This document shows positions 55,036-64,000 of a stretch of 64,000 bases of DNA, piece after piece (position 1 is the first letter of the stretch; each line of letters starts with the position of its first letter). The stretch is taken from NCBI GenBank assembly GCA_965198855.1, contig CBDAPZ010000002.1:620001-684000 (forward strand), read 5' to 3'. The notes under the pieces were generated by a model, which made no database searches, had not been told where the DNA came from, and saw nothing but the letters and a program-made list of their open reading frames with translations. The DNA comes from BOG-908 sp965198855 (GTDB taxonomy: Bacteria; Pseudomonadota; Alphaproteobacteria; Acetobacterales; Acetobacteraceae). Both the position numbers and the translations under genes were made by a program.

Positions 55036-55526
55036 ATGGCCTGCGCCTTTCTCTGCCTACTCCTTACCCTGGCAGGTTGCTCGGATGCTTCCGACCAGGA
55101 TCGGGCCAGCCGCGGGCAGACGGACGACTCCGCGCCGGTGCAGGCCAGCGCGAGAATTGTCGTCGATGCTCCGGTCGCACGCGTCTGGTCGTTGCTGACG
55201 GAAATAAGCGCCAGGCCCGTCTGGCAGGCCGCCATCCGGCAGACCTCCATAGATTCCGCCGCTGGGTCCAACGTAAGGTTCGACTGGTCATCCAGGGCCG
55301 GTACAATCCATTCCCGCATCGCGCTCTTCGAACCGCAAAGGCGCCTCGTCTGGACCCGGCATCTTCACTGGTTCAGCTTGCCGGTGGGCAGACGCTTGTA
55401 GAAACGAACGAGTCGATGTCCAACTTGCCGATGGGGCTGCTCTTTCCGTCTGCCGACCTGCTCGATGCAGACCGACGGTGGCTGGACGTCCTTAAGAAGA
55501 AGGCGGAAAGCCCGCGGCATGTCTGA
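55036..55526 (+). pseudogene. SRPBCC-family lipoprotein, frameshifted
   Basis: MACAFLCLLLTLAGCSDASD is a lipoprotein signal with lipobox LAGC; ASARIVVDAPVARVWSLLTE, GSNVRFDWSSRAGTIHSRIA and LFEPQRRLVWT are the SRPBCC/polyketide-cyclase-like fold. The frame stops at 55401, but GGQTLVETNESMSNLPMGLL and RRWLDVLKKKAES continue in the next frame to 55526. A one-base change near 55385 explains both. Confidence 0.6.
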
Positions 55527-55695
55527 CAGCGCATGCGCTTGCGTCACAGGAGGCGCGGTGTCGTCTACTGGCTTGCCCTGTGCGCACAACCGAATACCTG
55601 AATCACTCAGTGTTCGCTCTATCGCCCGAGTGCAGGCACGTGGCCAAGGTCAAAGTCAGCCGCCCAGCCACAACGAAAGCGGCCTCCAGTTGAAA

Positions 55696-56097
55696 CTACT
55701 GCGAACCGGAAAAGCGGTAGATCACGTTGGCAAAACTGTCTGTGGGAAAGACATAGAAGATTTTGAGCGTGGTGGCCGCATGGTTGATAACCGAGTGCTC
55801 GGCATCTCCGGGAATGTATGCCGCCGTGCCTACGGTAATGCTGCTCACGACACCATCGATGGTAAGCAAACCGGCTCCCTCCTGAACGAAGTAGATCTCC
55901 GCCTGCCTGTGCCGGTGAGGCTCGAGGACTCCTCCGTCCGGCGGGATCTCCATGATTCCCGCGCTCAGAGTAGCCGTCGGCGTCAGATCCCCGCTGAACA
56001 ACGTGAACCAAGAGGCGTTGCCGCGCTCTTCATCGCTCCAGCCTTCCCGTTGCCTCTCGTCGGCACGGGTAACGACGGCCTTGCAAGCTAGGCTCAT
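55696..56097 (-). CDS. Cupin-domain protein
   Basis: 133 residues from MSLACKAVVTRADERQREGW. Single cupin barrel: GGVLEPHRHRQAEIYFVQEG gives the first motif with His, His and Glu metal ligands, and VGTAAYIPGDAEHSVINHAA the second with His. One divalent metal is expected. Substrate unknown; such proteins serve as isomerases, dioxygenases or sensors. The longer frame to 56142 has no advantage. Confidence 0.8.
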   Translation of the reverse strand: MSLACKAVVTRADERQREGWSDEERGNASWFTLFSGDLTPTATLSAGIMEIPPDGGVLEPHRHRQAEIYFVQEGAGLLTIDGVVSSITVGTAAYIPGDAEHSVINHAATTLKIFYVFPTDSFANVIYRFSGSQ

Positions 56098-56518
56098 GTC
56101 AGCTCCGCCCGGTTTGGATATCTGAGGGCGAACGCAATGCACTCGGCCTCAGTTGATGTGCCGCGAGCTACCGATGTCTTCATGTGGTCCACGTCACCGG
56201 CAGCCAGAGGGCGGTCGCCTCGTTCTCGACCCATGCCCCGCGCTTCATCGTCGCAGAAGCAGCTTTCGAGGCGGGCGACCTCGTGTTCGCTGCGTCGCCG
56301 CCGACGAAGAAGCGTAGCACGGTGTCGCGGTCGATGGCTTCCGTTCAGGCTTCATGGGACTCGGGCATCGCTGCCTCCCTGTCACGGCTAGATCGGGTAA
56401 TCAGTAGCACGCTTCGGCTCTTCTGGCGAGCTGACCTGTCCCCTCGATTCCGCCGGACAAAAGTCGTTCGCCTCCTGATGGCGACGCGGTCGCTCGTGAT
56501 CGTTGCGACGACGCACTC
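56098..56518. other. 421-bp stretch without a supported gene
   Basis: Open frames occur on both strands but none has a ribosome binding site or a recognisable domain. Possibly decayed coding DNA. Confidence 0.4.
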
Positions 56519-56950
56519 CTAAGACGGCGTATCGGCCGCCGCTGCCGGGTGCCGGGCCAAGTGAGTCTTCAGCTGCAGCGGGTTCATGTAGTCCCGGAAG
56601 TGCGTTACTTTGCCGTCGCGTAGGGTGATGAACCAAACGTAGCTGAGTTCTCTAGGCGAGTCGTCCGAAACGCGCCTGTGGTGACCTGTCGCTTCGATGA
56701 TGAGTTCGCCTGCCGCCTCGCGCACGCGGATGTCGTCCAGCGAACCGAATTGGATGCGCTCCGGGAGCTGGTGCATGTAGGCAGCAATGGCGTCACGTCC
56801 CGCCAGTTGACGGACGGCTCCCTCGGGCGCGAATGGGAACTCATGAACCGCGTCCGGCGCGTAGATCTCCATCCAGCCGTCGGTGTCCCCGACCTGGAGC
56901 GCCTCGATCGCGCGGGCGAACCACCTGGGCAGTGCTGATGTCGGTGCCAT
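56519..56950 (-). CDS. SnoaL/NTF2-like protein
   Basis: 143 residues from MAPTSALPRWFARAIEALQV; GGAGG lies 7 bases upstream, so I prefer this to the frame start at 56974. Cone-like fold pattern: WMEIYAPDAVHEFPFAPEGA, LAGRDAIAAYMHQLPERIQF, ELIIEATGHHRR, SYVWFITLRDGKVTHFRDYM. Family members are small-molecule isomerases, hydrolases or binding proteins; no specific reaction can be assigned. Confidence 0.8.
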   Translation of the reverse strand: MAPTSALPRWFARAIEALQVGDTDGWMEIYAPDAVHEFPFAPEGAVRQLAGRDAIAAYMHQLPERIQFGSLDDIRVREAAGELIIEATGHHRRVSDDSPRELSYVWFITLRDGKVTHFRDYMNPLQLKTHLARHPAAAADTPS

Positions 56951-57190
56951 GTCTCGTCCTCCGACGGGATGCACACCGCCAATGCGCGGAGTCCTACCAC
57001 CTCAGGCAGCCGCAACCAAAAGGCGAGCATGGTGGCAGTTCCGTCCAGAGGCAGATCAGGCGCGCATACGCCGGGTGTCCAAGGGAGATCGGTAGCCGTG
57101 TCCCGTCGGCCGCTTTCGCGCCGTCCGGCTTAGGCGGAGGTGTTCGGAACGCGATCACCGGAACCTGGTCCGTGACGAGCGGCGTCAGTC

Positions 57191-57436
57191 CTAGGCGCGG
57201 ACCAGCTGCTGCATTACCTCGCCGAAGGACACGCCGCCCAGCATGTGCCGCAGCTCTTTCGCCACCGTCGAATTAAGCATATCCTCTTTCCTGGAGTGGT
57301 AACCCTCCCGGAACGCAGATTCCTGAGTCGCCGTCAGGCGTTTCGGCACCCTTAGTGACCGCCCGGCACTGGCCAGGTCGGCGCCCCGCGAATGAGCCGC
57401 CCACTCGTTGTCCGTGTACCTCGCGCGATGGGCCAT
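57191..57436 (-). CDS. Small hypothetical protein
   Basis: 81 residues, MAHRARYTDNEWAAHSRGAD to GEVMQQLVRA. ATG 57436 follows GGAGGG with 5-base spacing, a strong signal. Polar, basic and probably helical (TATQESAFREGYHSRKEDML). No family recognised. The gap 56951-57190 shows nothing. Confidence 0.55.
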   Translation of the reverse strand: MAHRARYTDNEWAAHSRGADLASAGRSLRVPKRLTATQESAFREGYHSRKEDMLNSTVAKELRHMLGGVSFGEVMQQLVRA

Positions 57437-58145
57437 GTGCGCCCTCCGTTGGTTGCTATGTCAATTCGTTCGTCAGATTGACCGACGTGGCAAGCCTCTC
57501 CATGCCGCGATGTGTTCAAAACGTGCATTAACTCGAAAATTTTGTCTCCCAGAGGAATACGATGATGTTCGAAAGGTATAAGCTTTCCTGACTTCGGGTT
57601 GGGGCAGCATTGCACTACTTCCGTTTGAACACCTCATACGGCGGCGGACAAAATCTTCTGAGCGCCACCGTCGGCTCACGTGCCGAGATTGCGTCGGAGA
57701 GCACTCCGGGAAAGGTCACGTAGAGTCGCCTGAGGGCATGGCAGAATTTTTCCGGCATGGTCGGACGAGGACCGTCGCGGGGAAGATCCTCGGATGCCTT
57801 CCAAGCGAACCAGCCGTCGTGGACGTTTCGCAGGCTGGGACCGCCGTCCGCTACTTCGCCTCTGGGGTGAACGTCACCAAGACGGTGACCGAGGCGATCG
57901 CGGACGCCACGAGAAGCGCCTCGACCAATGAGCCGGAGAGCAGCCCGGCGGGAAGTTACGGTCTCGGACGCTGACCGCAGCCGCGAGACCGGGCGCGAGG
58001 CGGCGTGCTTCGTCTCTGCTTTGGATGCCCGCACCGAGGAGGAGTCTTACGACCGGCGCGCAGCGCGCTGACCCATGCGGCCTTCAGCAGCTGAAAATGC
58101 ATGCATTCCCGGGCAGCCCTGGCTTAGTGTGTCTGCGGATCGCAG
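57437..58145. other. 709-bp stretch with only weak open frames
   Basis: Two short minus-strand frames (57761-57615, starting MPEKFCHALRRLYVTFPGVL, and 57615-57352 from GTG, starting QCCPNPKSGKLIPFEHH) look partly protein-like but lack ribosome binding sites. I cannot decide between tiny genes and relics. Confidence 0.35.
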
Positions 58146-59699
58146 GTGCTCGTCGTGAGAAAAGCCGCCGCACTCATTTTCTCTTGCATCGCGGGCTCGG
58201 TCTGCCTGCCAGGAACGGCAGCCGCGCTGCACATCGAAGCAAGGGTCGAGCAGCCCGCCTATGCCGGAATGCCGGTTTGGCTCGACGTCGTCGCGGACGA
58301 GCCCTGCATTGAGGCCGTCTATCAGGGTGACCTGTCGGGTTATGCCTCGGGCGGACAGGCACAGGTTACGGCGGACGGGAAACCTGCGCAGGCCGGTTTT
58401 CGGCCAACCTCCTACATTCGCAGCGAGATCATTTTCCCGCCCGGCACCTGCCCGAGCGTCAAGCGATATCTGAAAGGAGGCACCCACCGGATACCGCTTC
58501 ACCTGATCGCCGATCTCCGCGAGCCCGGCACTTACGCTGTCCGCTGGATCGTGCCCAAAACGACGCAGTTCGGCGCGGTCAAGCCCACCGAATGGCTGCA
58601 GTTCACGGTCGCCTCGGCCGACCCGGTCCGGCGCGAGTCCTGGTTGACCGGCCTGCTGCGCCGGACGCCCAAGGATCCCGAGACGGTCAGGGACGACTAC
58701 GTTCCCTCCCTCCTGGCCGCCTGGCCCGACCCGAGAGCCGAGCGCCGGGTGCTGGAGTTGATGTGCTCGGACGATGTGACCGTCACCTCGTCCGCAGACG
58801 ACGCGTTTCACCCGGCACTCCCGGCAGACGCACAGATGTATCTCGCGCAGCTGGTCAGCCACGGCTGCCTGTCGCAAGGCCTCGTCACATACGTCAACCA
58901 TTCGGTCGGCGTTGGCAGGGACGGGGTGATGCCCGAGGGGCAGCGGGTCACCCTGCTGACGGCAGCGGTGAAGGCGCTTCCCGCGGCGCACGGCGATTAC
59001 CTAGCGCACGCCATCGAGGTTGTCTCGCTACTGAAGAACGGCTCTCCAAGCATACCCTCTCCGGCCGCCGACGCGGCGGTGCTGCGCAAGGCGCCGGAAA
59101 TCCTTGCCGCCACGGAGGGTGAGAAATCTGCAACGGATGACCCGAAATGGCTGCTGATAAATTATCTCGGAGGCAGGAACCCCGTCCCTGGCGGCCATGC
59201 CGTGCTCAAGGCCCTCGCCGCACAGAATGACGACGCGGCGGCCGCCGCAGTCGGGCGGTTGCTCGAACTCGGAGATCCTGCGGACATCCCCTTCCTCCGC
59301 GACCGCATGATGAGGGCGTTTCCGGATGATCTGGAATCCCAGACACTGCAGCGGGATTTCGAAACCATGCGGATGCGTTTCGGCCCGGCGGCGACTGGCC
59401 TGATGGAGAACCTGACCCGCGCGAAGATGCCGCGGGTGGCCGTCGCCGCCTCCCTCACGTTGGACTCCGAAGGCGATCGATTCGGCACCTCCGCCGTCCT
59501 GGACGCTCTCCGGAACGGCAGGCATGACAAGGAGACGGAGCTCCTCAACCAGATCATCGAAACGACCGCCTGCCCGGACGAGAACGACGATTGTCATGAG
59601 GAGGTAAGCCGGTCCGCCCAGCTCCAAGAGCCCTGGGCGCAGGCGCGGAAGGCGGCAGCCGTCCGGTATTTCGAGGCGAGACTTGCCGGGGGAAAATAA
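58146..59699 (+). CDS. Secreted HEAT-like repeat protein, family copy 2
   Basis: 517 residues from GTG 58146 (or GTG 58155). Signal peptide with cleavage near GTAAALH; beta domain VEQPAYAGMPVWLDVVADEP to TYAVRWIVPKTTQFG; then helices with HEAT-like spacing (AAVGRLLELGDPADIPFLRD, RMPRVAVAASLTLDSEGD-like). Cysteines ETTACPDENDDCHEE near the end. Same architecture as 1029-2732 and as the broken copy immediately downstream, but more GC-rich in codon use than copy 1. Probably periplasmic; function unknown. Confidence 0.72.
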   Translation: MLVVRKAAALIFSCIAGSVCLPGTAAALHIEARVEQPAYAGMPVWLDVVADEPCIEAVYQGDLSGYASGGQAQVTADGKPAQAGFRPTSYIRSEIIFPPGTCPSVKRYLKGGTHRIPLHLIADLREPGTYAVRWIVPKTTQFGAVKPTEWLQFTVASADPVRRESWLTGLLRRTPKDPETVRDDYVPSLLAAWPDPRAERRVLELMCSDDVTVTSSADDAFHPALPADAQMYLAQLVSHGCLSQGLVTYVNHSVGVGRDGVMPEGQRVTLLTAAVKALPAAHGDYLAHAIEVVSLLKNGSPSIPSPAADAAVLRKAPEILAATEGEKSATDDPKWLLINYLGGRNPVPGGHAVLKALAAQNDDAAAAAVGRLLELGDPADIPFLRDRMMRAFPDDLESQTLQRDFETMRMRFGPAATGLMENLTRAKMPRVAVAASLTLDSEGDRFGTSAVLDALRNGRHDKETELLNQIIETTACPDENDDCHEEVSRSAQLQEPWAQARKAAAVRYFEARLAGGK

Positions 59700-59717
59700 A
59701 ATTGCGTTTGTTCGGGC

Positions 59718-60225
59718 ATGTTTCAGGCGGTAGCAGGGTTATCCAGGCAGAGGGAGAGTTGCCGCGATGGAGCCCGAGCATTGGTTTTCGCCTTCGTGGC
59801 GGTTTCCGTCGGCCTGCCCGAAACAGCCGCCGCCTTGAACATCGACATCAAGGTCGAGCAGCCCACCTACGCCGGAATGCCGGTTTGGCTGGACGTCGAA
59901 GTGGACGAGCCATGCGCCGAGGCCCGCTACCAGGGTGATCCGGCAGGGTGATCCGGGCGGCCATGCCTCCGGAGGACAGGCTGAGGTCACGCTCGCCGGG
60001 CAACCTGTGCCTCCCGGTTTCCATCCGAACTACTATCGTCATGGCTCCATGATGATAGTACGCGGCGCCTGCCCGAGCGACGGGCGATCCCTGAATGGCG
60101 GAAACCATCGCATACCGCTTCACCTGGTCGCGGATCTCCGGAGGCCCGGCATTTATGCCGTCCGCTGGGTCGTGCCCAAGACAACACAGCTCGGCGACGT
60201 GAAGCCGACCGAATGGCTGCAGTCG
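59718..60225 (+). pseudogene. HEAT-like repeat protein, copy 3 (frameshifted, truncated)
   Basis: ALNIDIKVEQPTYAGMPVWL, DVEVDEPCAEARYQGDP, then a 13-bp tandem duplication shifts the frame; GGHASGGQAEVTLAGQPVPP, HRIPLHLVADLRRPGIYAVR and WVVPKTTQLGDVKPTEWLQ follow in the other frame. The sequence ends there, about 25 bp before the ParB-like gene end, so the helical part is deleted. Confidence 0.8.
59931..59956. repeat. 13-bp tandem duplication causing a frameshift
   Basis: CAGGGTGATCCGG occurs twice in direct succession. Removing one unit restores RYQGDPGGHASGG, matching the intact copy (VYQGDLSGYASGG). Confidence 0.9.
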
Positions 60226-60249
60226 CGCCCGGCGAAGAACCGGCCTAGA

Positions 60250-61230
60250 CTACAGCTTGGCCCCGTTCACAGCCGGAAACGCCTCGGCGTTCTTGCCGAC
60301 GCCGGTCCATCGGAACTCGCGCATGGTGACCGTGTCCGACTTCGCCCACAGGTTCCAGCTCTTTATCATCAGGGCGAAGCGCTCGAGCTGACCCTCACGC
60401 GTTCCGATCGGCGCATCGATGCCGCGCAGTAGCCGCTCGCGCAGCTGGTAAGCCGGGCTTTCCTTCCCGACCTCGAGGCCGGTGGCAACGGCGTCGAGCC
60501 ACTTGTCGAGCTTCCCCTTCTGGGGCGTGCGGGAAGCCATGAACGCGACGGCATATAAGGGCGTGCTCTTTACGGCCTTCGGGAACGCGTAAGAGTTGAC
60601 GTTGGCTACGACTTCCTCAACGTCAGGCCATTCGTCAATCGTGCGCGCCACCTCGTCGTTGGTGACGAACTCGCGGATCGATTCCGGAAGGCCTCTTTTA
60701 TAAAGGAGGAGCAGCCTTATCGTCGAGGAGACCTGTGACCCTGCCTTGACGCCTTTGATGGTGAGGACGTCCGCGCTGGACCTGGACGTGCCAGTGTCGG
60801 TTTTCGAGAACGCCTTCCGGGGGATGCCGAAGCGCACATCCATGTCCAGGATCGCGTCAGCCTCGACCACGGCGAGCAGGCGATGCTGCCCGTTGTTGAC
60901 GATGCCGTCCGCGGAGATGATGACAGGCTCGCCGGTGTTCTCGAACTCGCCCGAAGTCATCTGCTTGACGAGCTGATCGACCTTACGCCTGTTAACCCGG
61001 CGATTCCCGGTGTTCAGCTCGAGGGCGGCTTCCGCCAAAGCCTTGTCGAACATCAGGGTCTTTGTACCGTAATGCCCGTGGACGAGCTTCAGGAATTCGT
61101 CGCGGCCCACCCACTTAGCTTGGGGGTTCGTCACGGGCCGTCCAGACTTGGGTCGCGAACCGGTCGGTCCGCCGGTAACGACTGTATTCAATTCGGTCAC
61201 TCCGCTTTCAACGTATTCTGTGCATTTCAT
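60250..61230 (-). CDS. ParB-like (sulfiredoxin-fold) domain protein, copy 2
   Basis: About 326 residues from MKCTEYVESGVTELNTVVTG; a GTG at 61263 is an alternative. Core: NTGNRRVNRRKVDQLVKQMT, EFENTGEPVIISADGIVNNG, QHRLLAVVEADAILDMDVRF, GIPRKAFSKTDTGTSRSSAD. By eye it is very similar to copy 1 at 10969-11886 over nearly the whole length, with a different N-terminal extension. Function unknown. The 227-bp gap upstream shows nothing. Confidence 0.78.
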   Translation of the reverse strand: MKCTEYVESGVTELNTVVTGGPTGSRPKSGRPVTNPQAKWVGRDEFLKLVHGHYGTKTLMFDKALAEAALELNTGNRRVNRRKVDQLVKQMTSGEFENTGEPVIISADGIVNNGQHRLLAVVEADAILDMDVRFGIPRKAFSKTDTGTSRSSADVLTIKGVKAGSQVSSTIRLLLLYKRGLPESIREFVTNDEVARTIDEWPDVEEVVANVNSYAFPKAVKSTPLYAVAFMASRTPQKGKLDKWLDAVATGLEVGKESPAYQLRERLLRGIDAPIGTREGQLERFALMIKSWNLWAKSDTVTMREFRWTGVGKNAEAFPAVNGAKL

Positions 61231-61457
61231 CCGTGGTCGCTGCAAGCCGCGTCCTTGTCGCAAAGTCCGGCTCGCTTCCGTGAAAAGGTTTTCCTATGAC
61301 TGCATTCGGCCCTCCGATCCAGGGAACTTCATATGCCTTCCTGGAAGACACGCCGATATTCTAGCTAGCCGAAACAAACTGCGCCGGAAATGCACGAGAC
61401 GTATATTCCGATCTCATAGCCAGGTCGGCAGCGCTCCTCGGCATGGGGCCGTGGAGA

Positions 61458-62318
61458 CTAGCGGCCGGGCGCGGCGATTTCGACCGCGGCGGACGGCACC
61501 ATTGCTTGCCCGGAGACTGCCTGCCCGACGAACTCGATCACCTTTTCCCAGCCGCCGAGTTCCATGAGGTTCTCATGCTCGCCAGAGGGTGCGATCCAAA
61601 GCCTTTTCGGTTCGGGAGCTGCGTCGTAGAGCGCGCGGCCGAGGTCCGGCGGTACGACGCGGTCCCGGACGCCCTGCATTATCAGAATAGGCGCGGTGAC
61701 CCGGCCGATGACGGATTTCTGGTCGAACCGGTCGAGCATGAGCCAGTTCACGGGGAGCCACGGATAAAGTCGCTCGGCGACTGCGACGGCGCTCGTGAAT
61801 GGCGCCTCCAGGACCAGGGCTCCGATCGCACGACCGGCGGCCAACCTCGTCGCGACGCCGGAGCCGATCGATTCGCCGTAGACCACGATCTGCCGGTGTT
61901 CGATGCCGCGTGCGTCCAGGAACGCCATGGCAGCGAGCGCCGCATCCGCAAAGCTTTTCTCGCTCGGGCTTCCCGGATTGCCGCCGTAGCCGGGGTATTC
62001 AACCATCAGCACTCCCCAGCCGACGCGCGATGCACGCCGGAACCGGGGTATTCTGTTTTCGAGGTTTCCGCCGTTGCCATGGAAATAGGCCAAGGTCGGC
62101 TTTCCGGGCTGCGCGGGTAGATACCAGGCGAGAAGGCGCAGACCGGACGCCGTCTCGACGTGGACTTCGCTCAAAAGCGGGACACCTGCGGCGGCAAAGT
62201 CGGGCTTCGTGTTATCCGGCGCGAAAACCAGCTTCCTCTGCACGGCGAACATGGCCAGGCAGAGGAATAGATATAAACACCCAAATAGGAAAGCAAGACG
62301 AACGAGAACCGCAGCCAT
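61458..62318 (-). CDS. Membrane-anchored alpha/beta hydrolase (Bem46/S33-like)
   Basis: 286 residues. N-terminal membrane anchor MAAVLVRLAFLFGCLYLFLC. Hydrolase core: PTLAYFHGNGGNLENRIPRF (oxyanion HGNGG), MVEYPGYGGNPGSPSE, nucleophile Ser in IVVYGESIGSGVATRLA, LIMQGVRDRVVPPDLGR with the acid and PSGEHENLMELGG with the catalytic His. The family includes lipid and peptide hydrolases of unknown substrate. Monocistronic; its promoter side faces the PhyH relic. Confidence 0.83.
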   Translation of the reverse strand: MAAVLVRLAFLFGCLYLFLCLAMFAVQRKLVFAPDNTKPDFAAAGVPLLSEVHVETASGLRLLAWYLPAQPGKPTLAYFHGNGGNLENRIPRFRRASRVGWGVLMVEYPGYGGNPGSPSEKSFADAALAAMAFLDARGIEHRQIVVYGESIGSGVATRLAAGRAIGALVLEAPFTSAVAVAERLYPWLPVNWLMLDRFDQKSVIGRVTAPILIMQGVRDRVVPPDLGRALYDAAPEPKRLWIAPSGEHENLMELGGWEKVIEFVGQAVSGQAMVPSAAVEIAAPGR

Positions 62319-62344
62319 TTAGTGCCATTGCCCTTCACCGCACA

Positions 62345-62813
62345 AACGTGGCCAACCTGTCCGTGCACTTCTGTTTGATAAGACGCAGCACAACAACTGG
62401 TCGCTGGGCTGGCATCAAGACCGGACTATCTCGTCAAGCAGAAAATCGAGGTTAAAGGTGTTGCGCCGTGGACCAGGAAAGGCGGCATGCTTCACGTTGC
62501 ACCACCGTTCGACATTCTGGCCCGCATGGTGACATTGAGAGCGCATCTCGACGATGTCGGTGCAGCCAACGGACCGTTGCTTATCGCGCCAGGCTCGCAC
62601 GCTGCAGGACGCATACCGGTCGGTGAGATAGACCAGGTAGTTCGCCGGTGTGGCACAAGTGTCTGTCTGGCAGAGGCTGGAGACGTCTGGCTTTACGCCA
62701 CGCCTATCCTGGACGCCTCCGACGCAGCGAAGGCGCCAAGTCGCCGCCGCGTCCTACAGATTGACTTCGCCGCCTGCGAGCTACCGGGCGGTTTGGAGTG
62801 GCTGGGCATCTGA
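62345..62813 (+). pseudogene. Phytanoyl-CoA dioxygenase (PhyH)-family relic
   Basis: RALLFDKTQHNNWSLGWHQD holds the iron ligands (H-x-D) in one frame; after a one-base loss near 62437 the next frame gives VKQKIEVKGVAPWTRKGGML, ARMVTLRAHLDDVGAANGPL, LIAPGSHAAG (distal His) and LPGGLEWLGI. The N-terminal third is missing. ATG 62487 would give only a 108-residue tail. Confidence 0.7.
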
Positions 62814-62822
62814 GCCAGCCTC

Positions 62823-63464
62823 TCAGGCTGCCGCCGGAGGCGCCCGCCCGATGACGATCCAGAGCGGATCCCCGCCCGGCGGCATCCACGCACGCGCCGC
62901 AAGATCGACGAACCCCGCCTCCTTCATGTAGGCGCCTACGAGAATCTGCTGGTCGGGTCCTGCGAGCGACTGCCAAATTGTCACGGCCTTGGTCGGGAAC
63001 CAGCGGTTCGAGAAAGTCACGACAAACGGTGCACCGGGCCTAAGCACGCGGGCCACATCGCGGAAAACGTCGACAGGGCGCTGCAGGTACTGGACGGACA
63101 CGCAGAGGCAAGCGGCGTCGAAGGTCCCGCGTTCCAGCGGCAGCATGGGGTCCTTGTTGAGGTCCTGAACGAACCAACGCGACAGGCGGTCGTTGGCCGC
63201 CAGTTCCCGAGAGTTCATGCCGATTCCGACCGCTTGACCGTAAACGGCATCGGCGGGCAGGTGGCTGACCCAGCTGCTCATCAAGTCCAGGATCGCTCCG
63301 CCGCGTGGGAGCACCTCCGCGTAGGTGGCCGTCACCGCCGCTATGGCGCCGTCGTCGATGTGCATGACGAACCGCGGCTCACGGTAGAACTCCGCGTCGG
63401 GCGAGCGGTTGGCCTTGTCGAAGGCTGCCTTATCCAGGCCTGGTAACTGGTGCATTGGGCGCAT
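62823..63464 (-). CDS. Class I SAM-dependent methyltransferase
   Basis: 213 residues from MRPMHQLPGLDKAAFDKANR; the open frame reaches 63617 but the extra 51 residues look non-coding. EVLPRGGAILDLMSSWVSHL is the SAM-binding strand/loop in an unusual form (LDLMSS rather than GxGxG), then VQDLNKDPMLPLERGTFDAA, CLCVSVQYLQRPVDVFRDVA and RVLRPGAPFVVTFSNRWFPT. Substrate unknown. It converges on the PhyH relic. Confidence 0.8.
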   Translation of the reverse strand: MRPMHQLPGLDKAAFDKANRSPDAEFYREPRFVMHIDDGAIAAVTATYAEVLPRGGAILDLMSSWVSHLPADAVYGQAVGIGMNSRELAANDRLSRWFVQDLNKDPMLPLERGTFDAACLCVSVQYLQRPVDVFRDVARVLRPGAPFVVTFSNRWFPTKAVTIWQSLAGPDQQILVGAYMKEAGFVDLAARAWMPPGGDPLWIVIGRAPPAAA

Positions 63465-64000
63465 ATTGATACGCTTTCGCCCGATTCCAGTCCTTATGAC
63501 GAAAGGCTTGCAAGCGTCGAAAACTCCTGCGGCCCGACAGTCATGAGCCTGGTGAGCCGACGCTTGTCCGGGCTGCCGCGGCGTTCCCTCAGTCGGCACA
63601 GAAGCCTCAATCATCATGGCAACGACGCGCGCCCCCTCCCCGACAAAGGTTCAAAGGCCGCGAGCGGACGGGCGTTGACCGCGAGTTTTCTCCATAGCGA
63701 TGTTGCTGGGGCTAGCGCCGGGAATAATTAAACAGAAGTTGGCAACGGCCTTGTCACGGAAGCCGACGGAGATTTCCCGACCATAAAAGGATTGAAGACC
63801 GAAACGGACGGCTCGTCGGGCATACGTCTACGCTAAGCAGAACAGGAGAGCAGAACAAGAACTTGATTCTGCGCTTCACGCCGAATAAGGGTTCACGGCG
63901 ATCCATCCGTGCGCTGACCGCATCCTCATTGCCGCACAACCAAACACCTATCAGCAACGGCTGCCGACAGCTAAATCCCCTATGAGACTCTTCCGGCCAA
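63465..64000. other. 536-bp window end without a supported gene
   Basis: No frame on either strand has both protein-like composition and a start signal. Probably upstream region of the methyltransferase plus intergenic DNA. Confidence 0.4.

Noticed and set aside
1..64000. CRISPR arrays, tRNA or rRNA genes
   Set aside because: No regularly spaced direct repeats of 25-40 bp and no cloverleaf or conserved rRNA segments were seen on reading through.

Overview
The window reads as accessory DNA (megaplasmid or genomic-island style) of a moderately high-GC alphaproteobacterium. I favour a sphingomonad or close relative because of the MucR/Ros regulator, the SOS cassette with a GTTC-N7-GTTC type LexA site, the many PAS/LOV/HWE-like kinases, KaiC without KaiA/B, and IS21, IS3, IS110 and Tn3 elements. 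This is family knowledge only; no ribosomal or replication gene is present to prove it.

Layout. 1-9.5 kb: a truncated GH17 glucanase-like gene, a large secreted HEAT-like protein, an SOS operon (UvrD-like helicase, SRAP protein, DinB), an amidohydrolase with a small partner, and an unknown gene. 9.6-18.2 kb: a decay field with relics of a 113-aa plasmid gene family, a HARP-like protein, a Tn3 transposase, an AAA ATPase, a P-loop kinase, a GNAT acetyltransferase, an ATP-dependent DNA ligase and a CsbD protein, with an intact ParB-like gene and a hybrid histidine kinase between them. 18.3-21.9 kb: stress genes (His/Ala-rich protein, GT2 glycosyltransferase, Mn catalase). 21.9-37.1 kb: a dense signalling island with a KaiC-like ATPase overlapping a hybrid kinase, a LOV kinase, two Crp/Fnr regulators, a CHASE4-GGDEF-EAL protein, two PAS kinases (one broken), an RsbQ-like hydrolase, two receiver proteins and a catalase-like heme protein. 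37-44 kb: an EthD-like/HbpS-like/phosphoesterase segment, then a junction of nested IS fragments. 44-49.6 kb: a MarR-controlled lipoprotein-arylsulfotransferase-hydrolase operon (last gene truncated), a UvrD fragment, an S1/P1 nuclease and MucR. 49.8-52.4 kb: a complete IS21-family element. 52.4-64 kb: an inverted second copy of the EthD/HbpS/phosphoesterase segment, an Old Yellow Enzyme, cupin and SnoaL-like proteins, two more copies of the HEAT-like family, a second ParB-like gene, an alpha/beta hydrolase, a broken PhyH dioxygenase and a methyltransferase.

Themes. At least seven gene families occur twice or more inside 64 kb, and often one copy is broken. About twenty loci carry frameshifts, in-frame stops or truncations; several stops sit exactly at conserved tryptophan codons, as expected from G-to-A transitions. 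The most interesting intact module is an RsbQ-type alpha/beta hydrolase whose stop codon overlaps the start of a histidine kinase carrying an RsbP-like PAS domain: the small-molecule input of the Bacillus RsbQ-RsbP stress sensor apparently rewired to a two-component output. No tRNA, rRNA or CRISPR array was seen.
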